DNA of 6,600 nucleotides from Spirochaetia bacterium UBA5368. GTDB taxonomy: Bacteria > Spirochaetota > UBA4802 > UBA5368. The translations under genes and the position numbers were made by a program. The notes beneath the pieces are model-generated. The model was not told the origin of the DNA. It was given only the letters and a program-made list of their open reading frames with translations, and did not search any database. This document shows positions 1 to 4,821 of the stretch, one piece after another (the stretch's first letter is position 1; the number at the start of each line of letters is the position of its first letter). The stretch covers positions 426 to 7,025 of the forward strand of contig DHPI01000051.1 of assembly GCA_002407865.1 (NCBI GenBank), given 5' to 3'.

Positions 1-564
1 CTCCTCGTCGCGGCCGATCACCGGATCGAGCTTGTTCATCCGCGCAAGCCTGGTGAGATCGCGGCTGAAGCGCTCGAGGGCGTTGTATTTTCCCTCGGCG
101 TTTTCGTCGGTCACCCGCTTGTTGCCGCGGATATCCATCAGCACCTTGAGTATATTCTCGCGCGTAAAACCGTTCGAGTTAAGTATCATTCTGGCGCGCG
201 TATCGCCATCGGTCGACAGCGCCAGAATCATGTGCTCCGTGCTCATGTACTGGTCGTTGAGCTTTACCGCCTCGTTCCACGCCTCGTTCAGCACATTGCG
301 CAGCGACGCCGACATTACGCCTCCGCCGGGCCCGCCGCCTATCTGCTTCGGCAGCGACTTTATCGCCTGCTCCGTCTCGCCCGCGATATCGTAGGGCGAT
401 ACGCCGATCTTCTGCGCCATCGTCTGAAAGATGCCGTCATCCTGCTGGCACAACGCCTTCAGCAGGTGTTCCGGCTGGATTTCATAGTGGTTGTTCGCCG
501 TCGCCTCATTCTGCGCCGACGAAAGCGCGTCTTGTGCCTTCAACGTAAGTCTGTCCATTCGCAT
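1..564 (-). CDS. clpB: ClpB disaggregase (AAA+ Hsp100), N-terminal 188 residues, cut by the window edge
   Basis: ClpB is a cytoplasmic hexameric ATPase that threads proteins out of aggregates together with DnaK/DnaJ/GrpE. Translating the minus strand gives a protein starting MRMDRLTLKAQDAL, which matches the usual ClpB opening (E. coli starts MRLDRLT). Residues 1 to about 145 are the double Clp-N repeat (EIQPEHLLKALCQ for the first, STEHMILAL for the second). A glycine-rich GGGPGGG linker lies near residue 77. The start of AAA-1 follows, with KLDPVIGRDEE at the cut; this segment is essentially invariant in ClpB. The Walker A motif lies beyond the window. The ATG at 564 is chosen because GGAGGA (571-576) sits 6 bases upstream; the in-frame ATG at 558 would be 12 bases away. 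No CIRCE element (the HrcA site) or clear heat-shock promoter is visible upstream. The identification is very secure. Confidence 0.97.
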   Translation of the reverse strand, partial: MRMDRLTLKAQDALSSAQNEATANNHYEIQPEHLLKALCQQDDGIFQTMAQKIGVSPYDIAGETEQAIKSLPKQIGGGPGGGVMSASLRNVLNEAWNEAVKLNDQYMSTEHMILALSTDGDTRARMILNSNGFTRENILKVLMDIRGNKRVTDENAEGKYNALERFSRDLTRLARMNKLDPVIGRDEE

Positions 565-674
565 ATTCAGTCCTCCACATACATAGAAAAACATCAGGGC
601 GGGATGCCATGCACACGCATGGTGTGCCGGATAATGTCACATATGCAATAAAAAGGGAAGTGTTTACTATATTT
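565..674 (-). other. clpB leader and upstream intergenic DNA
   Basis: This stretch separates clpB from the small frame behind the VWA gene. It contains the clpB Shine-Dalgarno (571-576), an overlapping pair of small inverted repeats (607-627), and an AT-rich segment (about 645-690). On the minus strand that segment carries a -10-like TATAGT (666-671) but no well-spaced -35; the best hexamer, TTGTAT, is 20 bases away. The clpB promoter is therefore probably here but not identified. No uridine-tract terminator for the VWA gene is seen, so read-through from it into clpB is possible. Confidence 0.5.
607..627 (-). repeat. Two overlapping, mutually exclusive inverted repeats in the clpB leader
   Basis: CCATGC (607-612) and GCATGG (617-622) form a perfect 6-bp stem around a 4-base loop. 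GCACAC (611-616) and GTGTGC (622-627) form another 6-bp stem around a 5-base loop. The two share bases and cannot form together. They lie about 45 bases upstream of the clpB start on its probable transcript. They may act as an operator or RNA switch, or may be chance; only the symmetry is observed. Confidence 0.4.
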
Positions 675-761
675 TTACTTTAAACAATCATATACAATAT
701 ACACCGGGAACTTCAGTTCGTCAATATCCCGCGGCGAATACACATCCGTCGGCGGCGTCAT
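675..761 (-). CDS. 28-codon ORF overlapping the VWA gene stop by ATGA; possible displaced C-terminus of that protein
   Basis: The frame opens with ATG at 761, overlapping the TGA of the VWA gene (758-760) in an ATGA junction typical of translational coupling, and ends at TAA (675-677). It encodes MTPPTDVYSPRDIDELKF, then PVYIVYDCLK. The first twenty codons use the same GC-ending codons as the neighbours (CCG, ACG, GTG, CTG), which looks like real coding DNA. DVYSPRDID-EL resembles DVYSPRELENDL at residues 65-76 of the VWA protein, and the DNA is nearly identical there. The same frame is open back to a G5 run (778-782 on the plus strand as C5). One extra G there would fuse this segment to the VWA protein and make it 588 residues long. 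I cannot tell whether this is a coupled micro-ORF, the true C-terminus behind a frameshift, or a remnant. Confidence 0.4.
   Translation of the reverse strand: MTPPTDVYSPRDIDELKFPVYIVYDCLK
721..747 (-). repeat. Direct repeat copy A, just past the VWA gene
   Basis: This 27-base segment matches 2223-2249 in the same orientation at 24 of 27 positions, including an unbroken 18-base identity (730-747 against 2232-2249). With a 3-base gap the resemblance continues a little further in the coding direction (TTGA, then CGAACTG against CGACCTG). Copy A lies outside the annotated VWA frame; copy B lies inside it near the 5' end. The peptides correspond (DVYSPRDID against DVYSPRELE). Confidence 0.7.
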
Positions 762-2440
762 CTGCCGCGGATATCCTCCCCCTCGTCGGCGCCTTCGACA
801 CGCTCGACCCGCACGTCAACAAACCACACCGGCGGCCTGAAGAGCCCTGTATCGGTATACCGCGCGGGAGCGTCGATGATATTTTTCAACGGCGCGCGGC
901 TCAGATCGGGGATATAGTCATTTGAAAGACCGGTCACGTACCTGCCGCTGAAGGTGAAGCCGTAAGGCTCGTCCGGGGCGTTTCTCACGGAAACGCCCAG
1001 CGGGAAATACATGCCCGACCGCTGCCGCGCGCGGAAGAATTCGAGGTCGCGCTTCGTCATCACGCGGGCCCACACGGAAAGCCTCTGGTCCGACAGCAGC
1101 ACGCGGGCAATTGAACGGGTCGCGGGTTTTCCGCCCCTCGATTTTTCGAAACGGCCGCCCATAATCTCAAGGACGGTATCCGCGTTGTTTTCAAGCGGCT
1201 CCCTGTTCACGACAATCGCGCCCGATATGTCGGGGTACAGTGTATCGAGCGAATAGGGCGTCACGCTGTATTTATTTTCATCGAACATGATTTCAGAAAG
1301 CCATGGCTTCGGCTGCGCGCCCGACGCGGCGCGGCGCTCGGTGAGGCCCTCCTTCCATTGCCATCCGGAAACCTGGCCGCGGAACATCCGGCCCGCTTCC
1401 ATAAACACATCGACGCTTCTGCCGTTACGGTCGTACATGCGCTGGCGGTACGCCGCGGGCATGTACACGCCGCGCGATGTCTCGGCGATCCTCCGCATAA
1501 TCGCGGCATCGTCGTCGCTGTGTTTCCCAAGCGAGAGCGCATATACCGGTATGTTTTTTTTCATCGCACGCAGCGCGTGACCCTGAACGTACCCCGCACC
1601 GCCCGCGGGGGAATTCGAAATCAGCACAATGAGCTTCGCCGAACCGGCGCGCCAGGGCACGGCGCCCACAGCCGCCGACAGCGCCTTTTCGAGCGCCTCG
1701 CCCGAATTGCCGCCCTTCGGCTTGAGGTTGCCCAGTTCCCTGTTGAGCGACGCCGGTCCCGAAAGCGGCCGGTAACCGCGCGGGGCGGCGTGCGCGCCCG
1801 AGTACGGGATGAGGTATAATTTCAGGGGATTCCGCCATTTGTCGGATACAGCCTCAGCGAGAGCGACTATCCCCTTTTTGACCGATTCCCATTCCCGTGA
1901 GACATTGTACGAAAGATCGGCCACAACGGCCACGTCGATCTCGCCGCCGGGCTGCGCGATTTCGCGGTCGGGCACATTGATAAACACCTCGCGGATGTCC
2001 TTTTCCGCGCACCGGTAAATGGAATCGGAACTGACACTGCATTTCGACACGATATAGTTGTTCGGCACGGAATAGAGGACGCTTTCCGACGTATAGACGC
2101 CGCGCCGCTTTGTAAGTGTCCCCACGAGGACAAGGTCGATATATCGGCCTTTTCCAAACGCCATCAGCTTTTCGCGCGTAATAACACCTTCCGGGTCAAT
2201 TGAAAAACCCCGCAGGTCGTTTTCAAGTTCACGCGGCGAATACACATCCATTCCTTTCAGCACGGAAACGGCCACGCCAAGAAGCTTCGCGTATTCGGCG
2301 CCCTCCCTCGTACTGAAATCGACGGAAGCGTCTTCAGTTTTATATGGAATTATCGCAACTTCACCGGATGCCTGCCGGGGAAGAAGCGCACAGCAGAGCA
2401 TTAATGCCGGGGCAATTGCATGTATGATTTTCAGCCGCAT
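758..2440 (-). CDS. Exported TolB/FlgO-like plus von Willebrand factor A domain protein
   Basis: No specific gene is recognised. Residues 1-26 are a type I signal peptide (MRLK, a hydrophobic core to about 20, then QASG before EVA), so a periplasmic or surface location is likely. CC at 16-17 is not in a good lipobox. Residues 27-115 (VAIIPYKTED, the VYSPRELENDL segment, YIDLVLVGTLTKR) resemble the Rossmann-like N-domain of TolB/FlgO-type proteins. Residues about 167-355 are a VWA domain: EIDVAVVADLS for strand 1, KLIVLISNSPAG for strand 4, and NIPVYALSLG followed by the helix IMRRIAETSRGVY. The metal site is altered: D175-x-S177-x-N179 replaces DxSxS, N245 or S246 stands where Thr is usual, and N276 replaces the acidic residue, so metal-dependent ligand binding may be lost. 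The C-terminal 200 residues are unassigned. The start at 2440 has only a weak GGA 9 bases upstream but directly follows the signal peptide and a good promoter. The 3' end may be frameshifted. Confidence 0.85.
   Translation of the reverse strand: MRLKIIHAIAPALMLCCALLPRQASGEVAIIPYKTEDASVDFSTREGAEYAKLLGVAVSVLKGMDVYSPRELENDLRGFSIDPEGVITREKLMAFGKGRYIDLVLVGTLTKRRGVYTSESVLYSVPNNYIVSKCSVSSDSIYRCAEKDIREVFINVPDREIAQPGGEIDVAVVADLSYNVSREWESVKKGIVALAEAVSDKWRNPLKLYLIPYSGAHAAPRGYRPLSGPASLNRELGNLKPKGGNSGEALEKALSAAVGAVPWRAGSAKLIVLISNSPAGGAGYVQGHALRAMKKNIPVYALSLGKHSDDDAAIMRRIAETSRGVYMPAAYRQRMYDRNGRSVDVFMEAGRMFRGQVSGWQWKEGLTERRAASGAQPKPWLSEIMFDENKYSVTPYSLDTLYPDISGAIVVNREPLENNADTVLEIMGGRFEKSRGGKPATRSIARVLLSDQRLSVWARVMTKRDLEFFRARQRSGMYFPLGVSVRNAPDEPYGFTFSGRYVTGLSNDYIPDLSRAPLKNIIDAPARYTDTGLFRPPVWFVDVRVERVEGADEGEDIRGR
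2223..2249 (-). repeat. Direct repeat copy B, inside the VWA gene 5' region
   Basis: This is the partner of 721-747, 1502 bases away. It encodes the DVYSPRELE segment of the TolB-like domain (residues 65-73 of the VWA protein). Because 1502 is not a multiple of three, the copies are in different frames relative to the annotated gene, but each is open in the frame that yields the same peptide. Confidence 0.7.
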
Positions 2441-2459
2441 TATCTCGTTCCAGCGTCGG

Positions 2460-2489
2460 AGTGTATCCGGCTGATTCAGCGGCTGTCAA
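2460..2489 (-). promoter_or_regulatory. Sigma70-type promoter of the VWA gene
   Basis: On the minus strand TTGACA (2484-2489, perfect -35) is followed after 18 bases by TACACT (2460-2465, 4 of 6). Transcription would start near 2453, leaving a leader of roughly 12 bases before the ATG at 2440. The spacer holds the small symmetry GCTGA-T-TCAGC, which could be an operator. A second -10-like TATACT lies about 40 bases upstream with a poor -35 (TTGCTT, 18-base gap). Confidence 0.6.
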
Positions 2490-2547
2490 TTATTATTCAG
2501 TATAATCTGCGCCCCCGTTGCGAAGCAAACGAAGGATTGCGCCGCCA

Positions 2548-2649
2548 TCAACACGATTCTTCCGCGTAGCGAAATCGGCGCTTAAAATATTTCAGGGTGA
2601 CCAGTTTATACAAAATGCCCGTGACACGTAATATAATTTTTGTTCCCAT
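2548..2649 (-). CDS. 33-residue cationic small protein or gene remnant behind the palindrome promoter
   Basis: ATG at 2649 is preceded by GAGGA (2655-2659) with 5 bases between, a strong ribosome binding site, and the frame ends at TGA (2548-2550). The product starts MGTKIILRVTGILYKLVTLK and continues YFKRRFRYAEESC. It has an amphipathic-hydrophobic first two thirds, a KRRFR cluster, and a net charge of about +6. The start is about 38 bases downstream of the predicted start site of the palindrome-covered promoter, so it would be the first frame translated from that transcript. I recognise no family. It could be a membrane-binding microprotein, a type I toxin-like peptide, or the surviving 5' end of a deleted gene. 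Its codons are more AT-rich than those of the neighbours. Confidence 0.45.
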   Translation of the reverse strand: MGTKIILRVTGILYKLVTLKYFKRRFRYAEESC

Positions 2650-2666
2650 AGCAATCCTCGAATTTA

Positions 2667-2700
2667 GTATATTATGAGTGAGTACTCACTCATAATATAC
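2667..2700. promoter_or_regulatory. Perfect 34-bp palindrome, probable TetR-family-type operator
   Basis: The half GTATATTATGAGTGAGT is followed immediately by its exact reverse complement, so both 17-bp arms match with no loop. The core TGAGTGAGTACTCACTCA has the shape of sites bound by dimeric helix-turn-helix repressors of the TetR/AcrR type. It covers the -10 and the predicted start of the minus-strand promoter, the ideal place for repression. No regulator gene lies in the window. The regulator class is inferred; the symmetry is observed. Confidence 0.75.
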
Positions 2701-2722
2701 ACACAAAAACTCTCGTCGTCAA
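2694..2722 (-). promoter_or_regulatory. Strong sigma70-type promoter under the palindrome
   Basis: On the minus strand TTGACG (2717-2722, 5 of 6) is followed after exactly 17 bases by TATATT (2694-2699, 5 of 6). Upstream is an A/T-rich tract (2723-2760) that could serve as an UP element. The start site would be near 2687, inside the palindrome. The plus strand has the same -10 by symmetry but no -35 at a usable distance, so the promoter points only towards the small ORF and the VWA gene. Confidence 0.7.
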
Positions 2723-2854
2723 CAAAAAAATACATAATAATACAATTCTATCACATTTATTATTATATTTTTGATAGTTTATTTTTAGGGAAAGAGGCGA
2801 TGTAGTACGAATCGAAGCTTTTATTTTTCGCTGAAAATAATCGCCGGCACGGCA

Positions 2855-3709
2855 TCAATCGAAGTTCATCACTACCGCAACGCCGGCGCCGGAAACAAGC
2901 AGCCTCGGGGAAAACGCGATGTGCGCCCCATCCCCGCAACGCCGCTGCGCCCGCGACAGGAGAATGCCCGACGCAACGCCGATCGCTCCGCCAAAAAAAA
3001 CGTCCGAGGCCCAGTGACGGTCATCGTACACGCGCGACCACGCCGTAAGGCCCGCCATCGAGTATAAAATTGCCGACGCCCACCACCGGTTTATGCGCGA
3101 GGCCAGCACCGAAGAAATTGTGAACGCGACTGTCGTATGCCCCGACGGCATCGACATGTATCGGTCTTTCCAGCGGAAAAACCGGAAATCATCAGCGCCA
3201 TTGCCGGTATACGGGCGGCTCCGGCCCAGCGCCCCCTTGAAAATCCCGGTAGTAAGCTCCGCCAGAATAAGAGCCTCCGCCATTACGCGGCCGGTATCGC
3301 GTACTCCCTCGCTTCCCGACACAAACCCCACTCCGTATAGCGCGACAGGCGCGGCAATCGCGGCGCTCTCTCCCCCATACGTGCGCCCGGCCAATGCCAG
3401 TGCGTCTCCCCTACGCGAGCCGCCGCCCCTGACATTTCGCCGCACCGGCTCATCAAGAAATCCGGCAATCAGCGCGGTCGCTCCGATGAACCCTCCAAGC
3501 AGCGCGGCCTCGCGCCATCCCGCCGAAGCGGCAGTGTCGTACAGGTATCCGGCATCGCAGCCTATTTTTTTCCCATCCCGCGCCCACCAGCCGCCGTCCA
3601 CGGGCGGCGATTGTACTTCTTCAGCCGCGCACGGTGTTTTGCCATACATCAACAGCAGCACGGTGAGAATGATAGACGCATTGCGCAGAAAGCGACTCAC
3701 ACCGCTCAT
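2855..3709 (-). CDS. PAP2-family (type 2 phosphatidic acid phosphatase) membrane phosphatase
   Basis: This is a 284-residue lipid phosphate or pyrophosphate phosphatase. All three PAP2 signature motifs are intact: K158-x6-R165-P166 (KGALGRSRP), P188-S-G-H191 (MPSGHTT), and S225-R-x5-H232-x3-D236 (SRVYDDRHWASD). The chemistry goes through a phosphohistidine on H232, with H191 as acid/base. Residues 1-30 are a signal-like segment (FLRNASIILTVLLLMYG then CAAEE). Hydrophobic helices follow at about 68-85, 115-132, 143-157, 192-205, 211-222 and 237-252. The last 24 residues form a strand-like tail ending in NFD. Substrates could be undecaprenyl pyrophosphate, phosphatidic acid or lipid A phosphates; the sequence does not decide. 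The start at 3709 has GGA about 10 bases upstream. It lies 80 bases behind the HsdS-like gene with no terminator seen between, so cotranscription is possible. Confidence 0.93.
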   Translation of the reverse strand: MSGVSRFLRNASIILTVLLLMYGKTPCAAEEVQSPPVDGGWWARDGKKIGCDAGYLYDTAASAGWREAALLGGFIGATALIAGFLDEPVRRNVRGGGSRRGDALALAGRTYGGESAAIAAPVALYGVGFVSGSEGVRDTGRVMAEALILAELTTGIFKGALGRSRPYTGNGADDFRFFRWKDRYMSMPSGHTTVAFTISSVLASRINRWWASAILYSMAGLTAWSRVYDDRHWASDVFFGGAIGVASGILLSRAQRRCGDGAHIAFSPRLLVSGAGVAVVMNFD

Positions 3710-3789
3710 ACATTTATTCCATCATGTACGGATTATCTTCACGCTCTGAAGCTCAACCGCCACTCTTCACACGCGGTCCGGTTTGGCTG

Positions 3790-4593
3790 TCATTCATCCG
3801 CCGCGGCTGCAAAATTTCTCTTCACACCGAGAACGGCCTGCGCCGCCTGCTCGGCGGCCACCATTTCTCCCGAGACCGACAGCAGAATATGCGCTATTTT
3901 TTTCTGTTCGTCAAGCGGCGGAAGTTTTATCATCAGCTTCTTCAGAAGCTCCACATCAAGCTCGACGGCATCGGAACCGCCGCTCAGGCTGTAGAGCACG
4001 CCGGTGCGATAATAATAATGCAGCACATTGTTGAGGTAAAAGGGATCGCACAGCGATAGATCAACGCGCATGGTAACACATCCAGCGCCGGTAATTCCGC
4101 CCTCATGAAAGGGGGGGATGATGGCACAGGCCCCGGCAGCCTCGCCTGTAAGCGCCATCACGATATCGCACCCTCGCGCGGCATGCGCCTGGAGGCCGGC
4201 CGCGCTGTCGCGGGATATCCGTGCGCACAGATTATCATTGAGGCGCAACTCCGCGAGGGATTCGGGCGCGATGAGGCATACGCCGTCGGGCGCCGCGTGT
4301 TCCTTTGAAGCATGCACCGGCGCGGCCGAAATAAATTTCCCGCCAGGATCGAGCACGTCGTCAAGCCGCACGACGCGCCAGTGTGCCGGTATTTCCCCCG
4401 CAGGGCTGCTTTTCATGGCATCATGCCCAAGCCCCAAAGAGAGCAGGTGCTCCATCAACGCGAGTTTGTATGCGAGAATCGCATCGGAAAGCTCTGTCAG
4501 CGTCGCAATCGCAGAATCGGCAGTTGAAATAACATCTTCAATCAATCCGCCGAAATCGCGCGGCGCCGCATCGTCCATTTCATCGAAATCCAT
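3790..4593 (-). CDS. hsdS: HsdS-like type I restriction-modification specificity protein with a single target recognition domain
   Basis: HsdS subunits give type I restriction-modification complexes their DNA specificity and normally carry two target recognition domains (TRDs) separated by helical conserved regions, in 400-600 residues. This one has 267. Residues about 15-55 are a helix like the central conserved region (IATLTELSDAILAYKLALME). GEIPAHWRVVRLDDV (67-81) is the typical entry to a TRD. GCDIVMALTGEAAGACAIIP (141-160) and DPFYLNNVLHYYY (183-195) are TRD core elements. LLKKLMIKLPPLDEQKKIAHIL (217-237) is the hallmark exit into the second helical region. The order helix-TRD-helix equals a C-terminal half-subunit. 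The start at 4593 is supported by GGAG 6 bases upstream and a promoter, so it appears intact as a short gene. No hsdM or hsdR is in the window. A C7 run interrupts the TRD coding sequence (4111-4117). Confidence 0.87.
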   Translation of the reverse strand: MDFDEMDDAAPRDFGGLIEDVISTADSAIATLTELSDAILAYKLALMEHLLSLGLGHDAMKSSPAGEIPAHWRVVRLDDVLDPGGKFISAAPVHASKEHAAPDGVCLIAPESLAELRLNDNLCARISRDSAAGLQAHAARGCDIVMALTGEAAGACAIIPPFHEGGITGAGCVTMRVDLSLCDPFYLNNVLHYYYRTGVLYSLSGGSDAVELDVELLKKLMIKLPPLDEQKKIAHILLSVSGEMVAAEQAAQAVLGVKRNFAAAADE

Positions 4594-4821
4594 GGCATGC
4601 TCCTTTTACGGCGTGAGGATAGTACTGCCATATCAGTCGTCAAGATAATTTGTTTCTGTATTATCATCCGAAGACATAAAAAAAGTGTTGCCGTTACACG
4701 ATTTTTTCACGTACGCTCCGAAAAATCACGCATACAACAAGCGCGGCAACAGTATCGGCGCTTGAACTGATCATCAATCCGCTGCGCATAGCGGCGGCAC
4801 AGCGCTCATGAGGCACATTGC
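4594..4821. other. Divergent intergenic region between hsdS-like and MFS genes
   Basis: No gene is supported in these 228 bases. Besides the hsdS-side promoter, there is an inverted repeat GATTTTT (4700-4706) / AAAAATC (4721-4727) around a 14-base centre containing CGTACG, and a small GC hairpin CCGCT (4779-4783) / AGCGG (4790-4794) in what would be the MFS leader. For the MFS gene the best -35 is TTGAAC (4762-4767), but no good -10 follows, so its promoter is not identified. TGAGG (4809-4813) is the MFS ribosome binding site, 8 bases from the ATG. Confidence 0.5.
4616..4643 (-). promoter_or_regulatory. Probable promoter of the HsdS-like gene
   Basis: On the minus strand TTGACG (4638-4643, 5 of 6) and TATCCT (4616-4621, 4 of 6) are separated by 16 bases. 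The start site would be near 4609, giving a short leader that contains the AAGGAG ribosome binding site just before the ATG at 4593. Confidence 0.5.

Larger units (their letters stand above)
2441..2854. other. 414-base gap between PAP2 and VWA genes: regulatory DNA, one small ORF, AT-rich island
   Basis: No conventional gene fits here. From the PAP2 end the gap holds: a weak AT-only hairpin after the PAP2 stop (TTATTTT at 2821-2827, AAAATAA at 2834-2840), not a convincing terminator; a very AT-rich stretch (about 2700-2790); a strong minus-strand promoter overlapped by a 34-bp palindrome (2667-2722); a 33-codon ORF with a good ribosome binding site (2548-2649); about 60 bases of GC-rich spacer; and the VWA promoter. 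Base composition changes abruptly at about 2600 and 2815 relative to the GC-rich flanks. Confidence 0.7.

Noticed and set aside
32..651. Overlapping plus-strand ORFs of 120 and 139 codons
   Set aside because: They are antisense to clpB, whose minus-strand translation is unmistakable over the full 188 codons.
565..757. CIRCE (HrcA operator) or sigma32 promoter before clpB
   Set aside because: I looked for TTAGCACTC-N9-GAGTGCTAA and for CTTGAAA/CCCCAT-type elements; neither is present.
123..776. 14-base exact repeat TGCCGCGGATATCC at 123-136 and 763-776
   Set aside because: Both copies encode DIRG in unrelated proteins (ClpB and the VWA protein); a chance codon coincidence is plausible at this length.
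2674..2805. Plus-strand 43-codon ORF starting inside the 34-bp palindrome (MSEYS...)
   Set aside because: There is no Shine-Dalgarno, no plus-strand -35, and the product is a run of Ile/Tyr/Lys from A/T-rich DNA.
3093..3749. Plus-strand 218-codon ORF
   Set aside because: It lies antisense to the PAP2 gene, whose three catalytic motifs are intact; the antisense translation is proline/serine/alanine-rich without any fold signature, a GC-codon shadow.
4118..4648. Plus-strand 176-codon ORF
   Set aside because: It is antisense to the HsdS-like gene, which has clear family motifs, a ribosome binding site and a promoter.
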